Source of the DNA: Rhizobium sp. SL42
Lineage (GTDB): Bacteria > Pseudomonadota > Alphaproteobacteria > Rhizobiales > Rhizobiaceae
NCBI RefSeq assembly: GCF_021729845.1
Contig: NZ_CP063397.1
Coordinates: forward strand, 1,440,001-1,504,000
DNA: 64,000 nt
Direction: 5' to 3'
The position numbers were made by a program, and so were the translations under genes. Below, in pieces: positions 17,278-29,178 of this stretch; the stretch's first letter is position 1; each line of letters begins with the position of its first letter. The notes below the pieces were generated by a model that was not told where the DNA came from, did not search any database, and saw nothing but the letters and a program-made list of their open reading frames with translations.

Positions 17278-18435
17278 ATGTCCGCCACCGCCGGCAATTC
17301 TGTTCGCAATTCCGACAGCAATCGCATTTTCGTTTTTCAGGGCGGCGGCGCGCTTGGCGCTTATCAGGCCGGCGCCTATGAGGCGCTGCACAAGCATGAT
17401 CTTGAGCCAGACTGGCTGGCCGGCATCTCGATCGGTGCCATCAATGCCGCAATCATCGCCGGCAGTCCAAGCGACAGGCGCATCAGCAATCTCCGCGCCT
17501 TCTGGGACATGGTCTCCTCCAGCCCGATTTTTGCCTTCGGTGATCAGGAGAGCAGCCTGCGCCGGGTGAACAACGATATTGCCGCAATGACCGGCACTCT
17601 TTTCGGTATCCCGGGTTTTTTCTCGCCGCGTCTCTATACCCCGTTTCAGCTCGCGGCCAATCCGGCGGCGCTGATCAGTTATTATGACACCGACCCCCTG
17701 ATGAATACGCTCGACAATCTGATCGATTACGATCTGCTAAACGACGGATCGACGCGGCTGAGCCTGGGGGCCGTCGATGTCCAGTCCGGCAACTTCGCCT
17801 ATTTCGACAACCGCAGGACCAAGCTCGACGCCCGTCACATTGCCGCATCCGGGGCTTTGCCGCCGGGCTTTGCCCCGATCGAGATCGATGGCCGCTTCTA
17901 TTGGGACGGCGGGCTGGTCTCCAACACCCCGTTGCAGCATGTACTATCGGTCAACGAGGCGAACAGCGATCTCGAGATCTTCCAGGTCGATCTCTTCAGC
18001 GCCCGTGGCGATATGCCGAGGGATCAGTTCGAGGTGGAAAGCCGGGTCAAAGAAATCCGCTATTCCAGCCGGACCCGTATGAACACCGATGACTTTGCAA
18101 GAAAGCAGATGGTCCGCCGCGCTGCCAAGCGTCTCTTGGAAAAACTGCCGCCGGAATTGCTCGATGACGAGGACGCGAAGATCCTGCGTTCGATTGGCCA
18201 GGAATACGATGTCACGATCGTGCATCTGATCCATCGCCGCGCCGCCTATGCCACCCATGCGATGGATGTCGAATTCTCCCGCCGCTCGATCAACGAGCAC
18301 TGGCAGGCCGGCTATGACGATGTGGCTTACACGCTCAAACATTCCAGGTGGCGCAACCGCGGCCGGCCCAAGGACGGCATCCAGATCTTCGACCTGGCGC
18401 GCGAACGTCACGACAAGCGGGCTGCCGCGTCCTGA
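17278..18435 (+). CDS. Patatin-like phospholipase with C-terminal DUF3734
   Basis: A 385-residue protein beginning MSATAGNSVRNSDSNRIFVF (the open frame begins 11 codons earlier at a GTG-less position, so this ATG is preferred). Patatin features: oxyanion loop FQGGGALGAYQAGAYEAL, nucleophile elbow GISIGAINAAIIAG (GxSxG) and catalytic Asp in FYWDGGLVSNTPLQ. The C-terminal 120 residues (from about SRVKEIRYSSRTRMN) match DUF3734. Such enzymes are serine lipid acyl hydrolases; in rhizobia they are suggested to act on membrane phospholipids or PHB granule metabolism. No signal peptide. The last 28 bp overlap the 3' end of the convergent oxyR gene. Confidence 0.87.
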   Translation: MSATAGNSVRNSDSNRIFVFQGGGALGAYQAGAYEALHKHDLEPDWLAGISIGAINAAIIAGSPSDRRISNLRAFWDMVSSSPIFAFGDQESSLRRVNNDIAAMTGTLFGIPGFFSPRLYTPFQLAANPAALISYYDTDPLMNTLDNLIDYDLLNDGSTRLSLGAVDVQSGNFAYFDNRRTKLDARHIAASGALPPGFAPIEIDGRFYWDGGLVSNTPLQHVLSVNEANSDLEIFQVDLFSARGDMPRDQFEVESRVKEIRYSSRTRMNTDDFARKQMVRRAAKRLLEKLPPELLDDEDAKILRSIGQEYDVTIVHLIHRRAAYATHAMDVEFSRRSINEHWQAGYDDVAYTLKHSRWRNRGRPKDGIQIFDLARERHDKRAAAS

Positions 18436-19379
18436 GGCGAAATCGGCCGCACCCGTGCCGTGCCACCATCCCGCGATAGCGGTTTCGAAGGCTCGCGCCG
18501 GCTGGCGATAATGGCATGCGCCAGGGCCTCCATGTCTGCGCGGCGCGGATTGGAACGACGCCAGACCAGGCCGATTTCGCGGGCCGGCTGTGGTTCGGCA
18601 AAGGGCACGATGCGCAGGTGGTTGCGGCCGGTCTCGGTCTCGACGGCCATTTCGGGGATCAGCGTCATGCCCATGTCATGCGACACCATCTGCAGCAGCG
18701 TCGCCATGGAGGTGGCGCCGAAATTGATCAGGCTGCGTCGGTTGGCGGCCTTGCACACCGCAAGCGCCTGGTCACGCAGGCAATGCCCCTCTTCGAGCAG
18801 CAGCAGGCGTTCCAGATCGACCTGCGTCTCGGTGAGCGGCGACAGCAAGACGTCGCTGTCGTTTTCGGCCATGGCCATGAAGAAGCGGTCGGTGAACAGG
18901 TGGATATCGATGAAATTTTCGGCTTCGATCGGCAGCGCCACGATCATCGCGTCGATCCGCCCTTCGGCAAGGTCGGCTGACAGGCGGTCCGTGACGGCCT
19001 CCTTGAGCTCCAGTTCGATTAGCGGATGCATGCGCCGCAGATAGGGCACCACCTGCGGCACGAGATAGGGCGCGACCGTCGGGATGATGCCGAGCCTCAG
19101 CAGGCCCTCGAGTGTTCCGCTGTTTTGCCGGGCGGCCTGTTCCAGCCGGTCAACCGACGAGAGCACCGCCCTTGCATGAGCCAGAAGTTCGGCGCCTTTT
19201 GCCGTCAGCAGGGTTGATCCGCGGGTTCGCTCGATCAGCTTGACCCCGAGATGGCGCTCCAGTTCCATGATCTGCGTCGACAGCGCCGGCTGGCTGACAT
19301 GCACCATTTCGGCGGCGCGACCGAAGTGCAGTGTGGTGGCGAGGGCCTCGAAATAGCGCAACTGACGAATGGTAATCAT
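18408..19379 (-). CDS. oxyR: Hydrogen peroxide sensor/regulator OxyR
   Basis: A 323-residue LysR-type regulator. MITIRQLRYFEALATTLHFG and RAAEMVHVSQPALSTQIMEL form the DNA-binding domain. The two redox cysteines are C200 and C209 in EEGHCLRDQALAVC, with the spacing of the E. coli Cys199-Cys208 switch. Peroxide forms a disulfide between them and converts OxyR to an activator. The divergent gene is katG, its classic target. The C-terminal tail (from about residue 300) is basic and Ser/Pro-rich, and its coding sequence overlaps the end of the patatin gene by 28 bp. A GATAG-N7-TTATC dyad adjoins the oxyR start codon. Confidence 0.94.
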   Translation of the reverse strand: MITIRQLRYFEALATTLHFGRAAEMVHVSQPALSTQIMELERHLGVKLIERTRGSTLLTAKGAELLAHARAVLSSVDRLEQAARQNSGTLEGLLRLGIIPTVAPYLVPQVVPYLRRMHPLIELELKEAVTDRLSADLAEGRIDAMIVALPIEAENFIDIHLFTDRFFMAMAENDSDVLLSPLTETQVDLERLLLLEEGHCLRDQALAVCKAANRRSLINFGATSMATLLQMVSHDMGMTLIPEMAVETETGRNHLRIVPFAEPQPAREIGLVWRRSNPRRADMEALAHAIIASRREPSKPLSRDGGTARVRPISPQDAAARLS

Positions 19380-19396
19380 GATAGGATTACCTTATC
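19380..19396. promoter_or_regulatory. OxyR-type binding half-site pair
   Basis: GATAG (19380-19384), seven bases, then TTATC (19392-19396) is one mismatch from the GATAG-N7-CTATC dyad of OxyR sites. GATAC follows at 19400. The dyad begins immediately at the oxyR start codon, so OxyR would also block its own transcription while activating katG. Confidence 0.55.
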
Positions 19397-19465
19397 GAAG
19401 ATACCATCAAATACAATTGGGAATTATGGATCAATTGGGAGATTGTGCCTCACGACACGCAGTAA

Positions 19466-21649
<2,184 letters not shown>

Positions 21650-21761
21650 TGGCTCGCTTGGTGCTTGCCGCCCTCTTTTGAGATGGCCAAGCACCGGGAG
21701 TACTCAAGGTTGTTATTTGTAGAATGTCCCGATGGCCGAACACACTCGGCCAAAGGATGCG

Positions 21762-21796
21762 AAAAAGGTCAGCGCCCGCCAGCGCTGACCTTTTTT
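21762..21796 (+). terminator. Rho-independent terminator of katG
   Basis: AAAAAGGTCAGCGC, loop CCGCCA, GCGCTGACCTTTTTT forms a long hairpin with a six-T tail, 110 bp after the katG stop. Confidence 0.85.
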
Positions 21797-21892
21797 GTGT
21801 TTGCCCTCTCAATTGCGGATGCCGCATTGGTTGCGTTAACCTTTTGGGCAGGTGCGTTGCTTATTGGCTTTGTATGAGTTTGAAGGGAGCCG

Positions 21893-22543
21893 GTGGGTAC
21901 ACCGGTTGAAATGTCGATGATCGACCACAATGAAAAATCGCGCATCCGTTTGCGCAAGAAGCCCCAGCAGGAACGCAGCATCCAGCGGCTGGAAGCCATC
22001 ATGGCCGCAAGCATCCGCCTGTTGACGGAAAAGGGCATTTCGGGCCTGACCATGAGCGAAATTGCCGTGCGGGCGGGCATACCCATTGGTTCGCTCTACC
22101 AGTTCTTCCCGGAAAAGGCGGCGATCATCCGGGCGCTGCATGATCATTTTACCAAGTCGATCAGCGAAACCACCACCACGGTATTTCGTGGCGTGAAGAC
22201 CCGCGAGGAGGCATGCGAACGTGCCGTCGTCGCACTCGCAAAATTCCATGAGATATTCAGCAGGGAGCCGGTCTATCTATCGATGTGGGCGGCCACATTG
22301 TCGGACCCCGACCTGAAGGCGCTGGTTACGTCCCATCACGATCAACTGATCACGGCCTTTCTCGCCGATCTCGGAGAGCTGGTCCCAGCCGATGATCAGG
22401 AGCGCATGCGCGCCAGCCTGAAGTTGCAGATCCTCTCCAGCGGCGAGGTCATTCGCTTCATTGCCGGGCTGCCGGAAGAACAGGCGCAGCTCCACCTTGG
22501 CCAGTGGCAGAGATTCGTCAAGGCGACGCTTTTTGCCCTCTAG
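21893..22543 (+). CDS. TetR-family transcriptional regulator
   Basis: A 216-residue regulator. The N-terminal helix-turn-helix is ERSIQRLEAIMAASIRLLTE, KGISGLTMSEIAVRAGIPIG, SLYQFFPEKAAIIRALHDHF, the canonical TetR layout; the C-terminal ligand domain is all helical. A GTG at 21893 with AAGGG five bases before it is chosen; an ATG six codons on is an alternative. It stands alone, with no adjacent transporter or enzyme that would suggest a target, and is followed within 15 bp by a convergent LysR gene. Ligand unknown. Confidence 0.85.
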   Translation: MGTPVEMSMIDHNEKSRIRLRKKPQQERSIQRLEAIMAASIRLLTEKGISGLTMSEIAVRAGIPIGSLYQFFPEKAAIIRALHDHFTKSISETTTTVFRGVKTREEACERAVVALAKFHEIFSREPVYLSMWAATLSDPDLKALVTSHHDQLITAFLADLGELVPADDQERMRASLKLQILSSGEVIRFIAGLPEEQAQLHLGQWQRFVKATLFAL

Positions 22544-22557
22544 GCTCTTGCCGGAGC

Positions 22558-23511
22558 CTACCAGCCGGGGATCATGTTGCCGGCCCTGAGGCGCGGATAG
22601 AAGCGTGAATATGCCTTCTGCTCGCCTTCCAGATCATCCTCCACCTGCGCCGGCGTGATGTTGTCTAGACATGCGGTGATGTGGTCGGTGATGGCGTTCA
22701 GCAGCGATGTAGACAGGCCGGGGCGTTTCATCAGGCCGATCTGCACCGGCGGCAGCGGCGGAAAGCCGTCGGCAGCCGTAAGCACCTTCATGCCTGTCCG
22801 CAACGCCGATTCCGGCAGGATCGACACAGCCATGCCGGCAAGCACGGCAGCGGCAACCACGGTGGACGACCAGCTGGTAAACAGGATCTGGTAGTCGCGA
22901 CCGTCCGCATCCAGCGCTGAACAGGCCAGCTGCCGCCACTGGCAGTCGCGGCGCCCGACGGCCAGCGGGACCGGCGCGTTTTCCCGCAGCGGATGGTTGG
23001 CCGATCCGACCCAGCACAGAGGTTCCGTTCGCACCACATCCGACTGGCGCAGCAGCGGATTGTGGGTGACGAGTGCGATATCGAGCTCGCCCTTGGCCAT
23101 TTTTTCGGCGAGGTCGACCGATGGCTCGCAGACGATATAGAGCTCGACATTCGGATGCGTCTTGGCAAAGCGCCCGATGATCTCCGGCATGTAGCGGTCG
23201 GCATAGTCGTCAGGCGTGCCGATGCGCAGCGTGCCCTCAAGCCGATTGTCGTCGAAGGCGGCAATCGCCTCGCTGTTCAGCCGGATGATCCGGCGCGCGT
23301 AGTTGAGCAGCTTGTCGCCATCGACCGACAACCGGTTGCCACGGCCATCCTTGATGAAAAGCTGTTTGCCGACACGCTCCTCGAGGCGACGCATCTGCAT
23401 CGAAACCGCGGACTGGGTCTTGAACACGCGGCCGGCCGCCTTGGTGAAGCTGCCGGTATCGACAATGGCAATGAAGGTCTGAAGCTGATCGATATCGAGG
23501 GGTGCCGACAT
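22558..23511 (-). CDS. LysR-family transcriptional regulator
   Basis: A 317-residue regulator starting MSAPLDIDQLQTFIAIVDTG (an in-frame ATG five codons earlier, 23526, is possible). DNA-binding helices: SFTKAAGRVFKTQSAVSMQM and RRLEERVGKQLFIKDGRGNR. The effector domain has RIGTPDDYADRYMPEIIGRF and an internal Cys-rich segment (RRDCQWRQLACSALDADGRD) known from the LysR group that accompanies DUF1127 genes. It is divergent from a DUF1127 gene, an arrangement repeated in Rhizobiaceae, so it probably regulates that gene. The inducer is unknown. Confidence 0.86.
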   Translation of the reverse strand: MSAPLDIDQLQTFIAIVDTGSFTKAAGRVFKTQSAVSMQMRRLEERVGKQLFIKDGRGNRLSVDGDKLLNYARRIIRLNSEAIAAFDDNRLEGTLRIGTPDDYADRYMPEIIGRFAKTHPNVELYIVCEPSVDLAEKMAKGELDIALVTHNPLLRQSDVVRTEPLCWVGSANHPLRENAPVPLAVGRRDCQWRQLACSALDADGRDYQILFTSWSSTVVAAAVLAGMAVSILPESALRTGMKVLTAADGFPPLPPVQIGLMKRPGLSTSLLNAITDHITACLDNITPAQVEDDLEGEQKAYSRFYPRLRAGNMIPGW

Positions 23512-23709
23512 GACAAAAGCATCCATAAGGGTTGTTGATGCTTATCATTAGAAACATTCGTTGGACTGATCAATATCATTTCGACATTCTCGGTCTTGCA
23601 AATCGCATTGGCCGAAATCGGCCGCTCAGTTTCAACCCCCAACCTCATGACCTTTCCGCGCCTGCGGCAAGGACGCTTTTTCTCGTGCCAAATCGGAAGG
23701 ATGATTACC

Positions 23710-24009
23710 ATGCGCACGACTGATCGGATCCTCGACCTCGACCTCGTCACACCAAGGCCGACGCTTGCCGCGCGTCTTACGGCCTGGCTGGTGAGCCTGC
23801 GATCCCTTCGCTCTGCTCTACGCAATCACCGCGCTGCGAACCGCCTGATTGAACTGGATGACAGGCTCTTGAATGACCTCGGCCTAAGCCGAGTCGACAT
23901 CCACGAAGTCCTCAATCTGGTCAGCTATGCGGACGATCCTTCGCCGCATCTGAAGCGCATTGCGCGTCGCCGGTCCGAGAATTCGTTGCGCGGGGTGCGC
24001 GCCGACTGA
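23710..24009 (+). CDS. DUF1127 (YjiS-like) small protein
   Basis: A 99-residue protein from MRTTDRILDLDLVTPRPTLA, with GGAAGG nine bases before the ATG. The C-terminal half holds the DUF1127 motif: NHRAANRLIELDDRLLNDLG followed by LSRVDIHEVLNLV. Arginine-rich DUF1127 proteins in alphaproteobacteria (for example CcaF1-type proteins) bind RNA and influence sRNA turnover, phosphate and carbon metabolism; the role of this member is not known. Divergent LysR gene; own terminator. Confidence 0.8.
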   Translation: MRTTDRILDLDLVTPRPTLAARLTAWLVSLRSLRSALRNHRAANRLIELDDRLLNDLGLSRVDIHEVLNLVSYADDPSPHLKRIARRRSENSLRGVRAD

Positions 24010-24053
24010 CATCTCCCATCCCCGCAGGGTGATAGCCAATAGCCCTGCATTTT

Positions 24054-24089
24054 GCCCGGTCCTGAACGCGTTCAGGCCGGGCTTTTTTT
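24054..24089 (+). terminator. Rho-independent terminator of DUF1127 gene
   Basis: GCCCGG-T-CCTGAAC, GC loop, GTTCAGG-CCGGGC followed by seven T form a strong hairpin with one bulged T. Confidence 0.88.
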
Positions 24090-24146
24090 AAAGGGTTCCG
24101 ATGTGATGGGGCCGGGCAACAAGATTGCGCGGCAAGGAGTTGCAAG

Positions 24147-25040
24147 CTACGCCTTTTTCTCCGGCGGGGCATCGGTCTCGCCTTTGCTGGCGGCCAGATA
24201 GCTGTCGAAGATCTGCTCCATGCTCTTCTGGTAGCTCTTCTGCACTTCAAGTCCGCTGTCGAACATCGAGTTCATCATGGCGGTGAGGCTGGCCGGATCG
24301 TCACTTGCGGTCGGTTTCTGTTCTTCCCTGGCTGGCTGGCCGGCATTTTCCGCCGGCTTTGCACCCGCGGCGGCGCCATAGGCCGTCGCCATGTCCTGAA
24401 ACGCCTTGGCGAATGGATTGTCGAAGAAGGGATTGCCGGCACCCGCCGCGGCTTCGGGCTTTTTCGCCCCGCCCATCATTTCCTGGAATGCCTTGGTGAA
24501 CGGGTTGTCGAAGATATTGGCCGGCGGTTGCGGCTTTGGCTGCATGCCGGTGCTTTCCAGCCATTGCTGCATCATCTTATTCATCGGCGAATTGGTAAAG
24601 GCGTCAGCGCCGGGAAACTGTCCGGTCGTCTGCTTGAACAGGCCGCCCATGATGGTGTCTGCCATGGCGGGCATCATCTGCTTGAGCACGTCCTGGCCGA
24701 TGCCTGTCAGTTGCGCGGCCTGCGCGGCAATCGCGCGCGACACTTCCTTCGAGCCGAACAATTGCTGCAGCACCTGATTGCCGTCGGCCACGCCCTGCGG
24801 CGTAAATGCCGAACTCATGTCCTCAAAATACTTCGCGTAGTTTCCGGACGTCATCGCCGAGATTAGGTTGGAAAAGTCATAGGGGTTGCTGGCGCTGCGC
24901 TTGAAGCCCGACGCAAAGGCCGGCGTGAGCGCCGCCATGGCCTTGGCGGCCTGCTCCTGGGCAAGGCCGAACTGCCGGGCCATGGCATCCATCGCCGTCC
25001 CGTTCTGCGCCTGAAGCATCATGTCGAACAGTGGCAGCAT
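24147..25040 (-). CDS. DUF937-like hypothetical protein with internal repeat
   Basis: A 297-residue protein, rich in Ala, Gln, Met, Phe. It starts MLPLFDMMLQAQNGTAMDAM, and its N-terminal 130 residues resemble the DUF937 (YidB-like) helical domain (LQQLFGSKEVSRAIAAQAAQ, TGIGQDVLKQMMPAMADTIM). The middle has two copies of a short unit, IFDNPFTKAFQEMMGGA and FFDNPFAKAFQDMATAY, separated by a flexible Ala/Gly linker. The end is an acidic-basic helical tail. No signal peptide, no catalytic motif. Downstream of gshA on the same strand but separated by about 130 bp. Function unknown; a phasin-like or scaffolding role is a guess from composition. Confidence 0.65.
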   Translation of the reverse strand: MLPLFDMMLQAQNGTAMDAMARQFGLAQEQAAKAMAALTPAFASGFKRSASNPYDFSNLISAMTSGNYAKYFEDMSSAFTPQGVADGNQVLQQLFGSKEVSRAIAAQAAQLTGIGQDVLKQMMPAMADTIMGGLFKQTTGQFPGADAFTNSPMNKMMQQWLESTGMQPKPQPPANIFDNPFTKAFQEMMGGAKKPEAAAGAGNPFFDNPFAKAFQDMATAYGAAAGAKPAENAGQPAREEQKPTASDDPASLTAMMNSMFDSGLEVQKSYQKSMEQIFDSYLAASKGETDAPPEKKA

Positions 25041-25174
25041 GGAATTTTCTCCCCGGATACGTGCAGATGGCTTCCGGCACTATAACCGGAAAAAACACTG
25101 CGCAAACCGGTTTTTACCGGTTTTGCCAAAGCGGCCCTGTGTTCCAGGCAGGCGGCCTGTTGCGGTTCCCTCGA

Positions 25175-26548
25175 TCAATACTGGTATTCTTCGAAGACCG
25201 GGTCGATCCGGCCGTTCCAGCGGCCATTGTAGAGCGACAGCAAGTCGTCGGCGAGGGTCGTGCCCTTGGCGATCACTTCATCCAGCGGGCCGAGAAACAC
25301 GCTTTCGTCCTGGCCTTCGCCATTCAGGCGCGCGCGCGACTTCAGGCCCTGCCGTGACAGTTCGACGGCATCGCGTGCGACGTCCAGAAGCGGTCGGCCG
25401 GCAACGGCAGCCTTGAGGCCCTGTGCCGGAACCGTGTCACGCATCCGGATCACGTCCTCGACGGTCCAGCCGGCGGTCAGTTCGTCTGCCGCGGCAAGGG
25501 CTGCATCGTCGTAGAGCAGGCCGACCCAGAAGGCGGGAAGCGCGCAGATCCGGCGCCATGGACCGCCGTCCGCGCCCCGCATTTCAAGAAAACGCTTGAG
25601 GCGCACATCGGGGAACAGCGTCGAGAGATGGTTGGTCCAGTCGCCGAGCGTCGGCTCCCATTCGGCAACTTCGCCCTTCAGCGCGCCATCCATGAACTGG
25701 CGGAAGGTGACATGCGTGCAATCGTGATAGCGCCCGTCGCGCACGATGAAATACATCGGCGCCTCGATCGCCCAGCGCACATAGTCGCCGAAACAGAAAT
25801 CCCTGGAGAAGGTGAAGGGCAGGACGCCGGCACGCTGGTTGTCGGTATCGCGCCAGATATCGCCGCGCCATGAGACCAGCCCGTTCGGCTTGCCTTCGGT
25901 GAACGGCGAGGACGCAAACAATGCCGTGGCCAGCGACTGCAGCTTCATCGATACGCGCATCTTCTGGCGCATGTCGGCTTCTGACGAAAAGTCGAGGTTT
26001 ACCTGGATCGTGCAGGTCCGGTACATCATGTCGAGACCCTTGCTGCCGACCTTCGGCATGTAGCGGGTCATGATATCGTAGCGCGACTTCGGCATGCGCG
26101 GTGTCTCGGCCAGCGTCCATTTCGGGCTGCCGCCAAGGCCGAGGAAACGGATGCCCATCGGCTCTGCAACATCACGCAGCACCGCCAGGTGATGGTTCGA
26201 TTCCTTGCAGGTCTGGTGCAGGGTTTCCACCGGCGCGCCGGAAAGCTCAAACTGGCCGCCGGGCTCGATAGAGATCGCGCCCATACCCGATTGTTCGCCG
26301 AGACCGATGATGTTCTCACCGTCCATGATCGGATCCCAGCCAAGCTTTGCCTGCATGCCCTTCAAGAGCGCGGAAATGCTGGCATCGCCGAAATAGGGGA
26401 CCGGGCTGTTGTCGGCGCGGAAAAAGGCGAATTTTTCGTGCTCGGTACCGATCCGGAACGCCTCTTTCGGCTTGGAGCCGGCGGCCATATAGGCGGCCAT
26501 GTCCTCAATGGAGCCGAGGGGTGTATCGTCGGTCGTGTCACGAGCCAT
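25175..26548 (-). CDS. gshA: Glutamate-cysteine ligase
   Basis: A 457-residue enzyme of the plant/alphaproteobacterial class, making gamma-glutamylcysteine from Glu, Cys and ATP, the first step in glutathione synthesis in the cytosol. Landmarks: FRIGTEHEKFAFF, GMGAISIEPGGQFELSGAPV, TCTIQVNLDFSSEADMRQKM and RGDIWRDTDNQRAG, all conserved in this class. Start MARDTTDDTPLGSIEDMAAY is preferred over an upstream ATG at 26593, because alignment to remembered relatives begins near here. The C-terminus ends with FEEYQY. It lies upstream of a DUF937 gene and just downstream of rsmE on the same strand. Important for symbiosis and oxidative stress in rhizobia, alongside katG in this window. Confidence 0.92.
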   Translation of the reverse strand: MARDTTDDTPLGSIEDMAAYMAAGSKPKEAFRIGTEHEKFAFFRADNSPVPYFGDASISALLKGMQAKLGWDPIMDGENIIGLGEQSGMGAISIEPGGQFELSGAPVETLHQTCKESNHHLAVLRDVAEPMGIRFLGLGGSPKWTLAETPRMPKSRYDIMTRYMPKVGSKGLDMMYRTCTIQVNLDFSSEADMRQKMRVSMKLQSLATALFASSPFTEGKPNGLVSWRGDIWRDTDNQRAGVLPFTFSRDFCFGDYVRWAIEAPMYFIVRDGRYHDCTHVTFRQFMDGALKGEVAEWEPTLGDWTNHLSTLFPDVRLKRFLEMRGADGGPWRRICALPAFWVGLLYDDAALAAADELTAGWTVEDVIRMRDTVPAQGLKAAVAGRPLLDVARDAVELSRQGLKSRARLNGEGQDESVFLGPLDEVIAKGTTLADDLLSLYNGRWNGRIDPVFEEYQY

Positions 26549-26702
26549 GAAGGTAACCTTGTTGGGCTTTGTCGCAAGGGCGCTCAGGCCCACAGAGACA
26601 GGTGATTGGACCGGAAATTTGTTGCGTGCAAGTGAAAAACTCTCAAGGCCTGCTCAAAAAAGAGAAACGGCATGCTCTTGAAATTGACGTTTGCAAACCC
26701 GC

Positions 26703-27440
26703 TTACCGCCAGTCGCCGATCGCCGCCTGCACGACGGCCATTGCCGCGACTGCCGCGGTATCTGCGCGCAGGATCCTGGGCCCAAGCGGGATGGCCGTAA
26801 CGAAGGGCAGAGAGCGCAGCAACTGGCGTTCCTCGTCAGAAAACCCGCCCTCGGGGCCGACCAGCAGTGCCAGCGAACGCTCAGTTATGGCGGCAAGGGC
26901 CGGCAGCGGGTTTTGCGTGCTGGCATCCTCGTCGCAATAGATGATCCGCCGCTGCGAAGGCCAGCGCTCCAGCATGTCCTTCAGCTTCACCGTCGGCCTG
27001 ACGGTGGGGATGGCGAGGACGCCGCATTGCTCGGCAGCCTCGACGGCATTCGCCTGCAGCCGCTCGATATTACCGATCTTGCCCTGCACGTGCTGGGTGA
27101 TCACCGGCTGCAGGATGCCGGCCCCCATCTCGACCGCCTTCTGGATCAGGTAATCCATCCGGCCGACCTTCAGCGGTGCAAACAGGAAGTGCAGGTCGCA
27201 ATCGGCAGGTTGTGGTCGTGTCTCTTCGACGGGCGTCAGCAGGATGCGCTTCCGTGTTGGAAAACTGACCGTCGCACGCCATTCGCCGTGGCGGCCATTG
27301 AAGACCAGCACCTCCGCGCCGTCTTCGAAGCGCAGCACATTGGCCAGATAATTGAACTGCTCGGGCGTTGCCTCGAATCCGGCTCCAGCCGCGAGTGCTG
27401 CGGTGACATACAGTCTCTGCATCCGGTAGTTGGCGCGCAT
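26703..27440 (-). CDS. rsmE: 16S rRNA (uracil-1498-N3)-methyltransferase RsmE
   Basis: A 245-residue SPOUT-class methyltransferase modifying U1498 of 16S rRNA. The start [20 protein letters not shown] lies just after the stop codon of the pit gene (9 bp), so the two are likely co-transcribed; the open frame also begins further upstream within pit. PUA-like N-terminal domain: [25 protein letters not shown] motifs: [36 protein letters not shown] and the knot motif [17 protein letters not shown] with [16 protein letters not shown]. Full length. Confidence 0.93.
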   Translation of the reverse strand: MRANYRMQRLYVTAALAAGAGFEATPEQFNYLANVLRFEDGAEVLVFNGRHGEWRATVSFPTRKRILLTPVEETRPQPADCDLHFLFAPLKVGRMDYLIQKAVEMGAGILQPVITQHVQGKIGNIERLQANAVEAAEQCGVLAIPTVRPTVKLKDMLERWPSQRRIIYCDEDASTQNPLPALAAITERSLALLVGPEGGFSDEERQLLRSLPFVTAIPLGPRILRADTAAVAAMAVVQAAIGDWR

Positions 27441-27448
27441 GAAAAACC

Positions 27449-29005
27449 TCAGATATGGCCGAAAATCAGCGAAATGGAACCGTAGAGCAGTGCGGCCAGA
27501 CCGGCTGAACACGGCACTGTCACGCTCCAGGCGGCGATCATGGTGATGAAATACGAACGGCGAACCAGACGGCGGCGACCGACTTCATCCGGATCGCGTT
27601 CGGCAACCTGTTCATCCTCGGCGTCCCAATGGCCGAATTTCTCCCGCAGATATGCGATGCGGCGCTTCGAGTTGCGGATATACCATTCGCGGTAAAGGCC
27701 GACGCCGAACACGGCGCCGATGGCGATATGGGTCGAACTGACCGGCAAGCCGAGCGACGAGGCCAGAATGACGGTCACTGCTGCCGACAGCGCGACGCAA
27801 TAGGCCCGCACAGGATTGAGTTTGGTGATCTGCGTGCCGACGAGGCGGATCAGGCGTGGGCCGTATAGCAACAGGCCAACAGCAATGCCGAAGGCGCCGA
27901 TCAGCGTCACCCAGGTCGGCGTCGCCCAAATCGGTGCCCCCATGCGCGCCGTGGCGGTATCTTCGCCGATCGCCTGGAAAATCGCCACCACCGGACCGAT
28001 GGCATTGGCAACATCATTGGCGCCGTGGGCGAAGGAGAGCAGGGCGGCGGAAATCACCAGCGGCAGGCGAAACAGCTTGCGCAGCGACTGATTGCGGTTC
28101 TCAAGTCCTTCCGCCTGACGGCGGACCAGGGGAATGGCGACGAGCCAGCAGCCAAGGCCGATGCAGAAACCCGCGATCACCGAGTCATAGCGTCCGAGTT
28201 CGAACACCTGGCCGATGCCCTTGACGGTCAGGTAGAGGGTGAACGCGCCGGCCATCAGGCCAACCAGGACCGGGACCCAGCGTTTGGCAGCACCAATCTT
28301 GTCGATCCGGTAGAGGATGAACTCCTTGATGAAAGCGAGAAACAGGGCTGCCAGCCCGCCACCCAGGAGTGGCGATATGATCCAGCTTGCCGTGATACCG
28401 GCGAGCGCGCCCCAATTCACCGAGTTCATCCCGGCCGCTGCAATGCCGGCACCCATGACGGCGCCAACGATGGAATGGGTCGTCGAGACCGGTGCGTTCA
28501 GCCATGTGGACAGGTTGATCCACAGCGCCGCGGCCAGCAGCGCGACAAGCATGGCGGTTGCAAAGTCTTGTGGATTGCCGACGGCTTCAGGCGCCAGGAT
28601 GCCACGGGAGATCGTCATCACCACAGTGTCGCCGGCAATCACGGCGCCGGCGATTTCGAAGACGGCCGCCATCGCCAGCGCGGCGCCGATCGAGATCGCC
28701 CGTGCGCCCACCGCCGCGCCGACGTTGTTGGTCACGTCGTTGGCGCCGATATTCATCGCCATGTAGCCGCCGAGAACGGCAGCCGCGACCATGATCACCG
28801 CGCCGGGACGATCGCTGACATAGATGCCGGCCAGCGCCATGACCAGAACCAGGAACACCAGGCCAAGGCCGAAGGGCAGCACGCGCCGCGACAGATGCTG
28901 CGCGGCTTCCTCGGCATAGGTGATCTTGTCGAGATCCTTGTCCAACGTCGGCTTGGACAGTTTGGGCTGCGCTCTGGGTGGCGGTTTCAGGTCGGGCTTG
29001 GTCAT
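27449..29005 (-). CDS. pit: PiT-family inorganic phosphate transporter
   Basis: A 518-residue membrane protein starting [20 protein letters not shown], with GAAGGAAAG upstream. The PiT signature appears twice: in the first half [20 protein letters not shown] and [17 protein letters not shown], and in the second half [20 protein letters not shown] and [20 protein letters not shown]. About 12 spans with a central cytoplasmic loop. These proteins import phosphate as a metal-phosphate complex with protons; low affinity, usually constitutive. No PhoU-like (OrfA) gene is next to it, unlike the pap-pit operon of S. meliloti. Upstream of rsmE, 9 bp apart. Confidence 0.92.
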   Translation of the reverse strand: MTKPDLKPPPRAQPKLSKPTLDKDLDKITYAEEAAQHLSRRVLPFGLGLVFLVLVMALAGIYVSDRPGAVIMVAAAVLGGYMAMNIGANDVTNNVGAAVGARAISIGAALAMAAVFEIAGAVIAGDTVVMTISRGILAPEAVGNPQDFATAMLVALLAAALWINLSTWLNAPVSTTHSIVGAVMGAGIAAAGMNSVNWGALAGITASWIISPLLGGGLAALFLAFIKEFILYRIDKIGAAKRWVPVLVGLMAGAFTLYLTVKGIGQVFELGRYDSVIAGFCIGLGCWLVAIPLVRRQAEGLENRNQSLRKLFRLPLVISAALLSFAHGANDVANAIGPVVAIFQAIGEDTATARMGAPIWATPTWVTLIGAFGIAVGLLLYGPRLIRLVGTQITKLNPVRAYCVALSAAVTVILASSLGLPVSSTHIAIGAVFGVGLYREWYIRNSKRRIAYLREKFGHWDAEDEQVAERDPDEVGRRRLVRRSYFITMIAAWSVTVPCSAGLAALLYGSISLIFGHI

Positions 29006-29178
29006 GTGCTGCTTTCCTTCGGATGGAATGACCCGATGTCTTGCCATCCGAGGCATTGGGATATGTGCGGAACCACAGGTCGCCAACCGGCGACGCGGCC
29101 GCGCATGTGATCTCCTTGCGTAAGCGCAAAAAGCCGGAGGTTCAATAAGCGGAGAATGTTGTCACGGCCTATTCGGCC

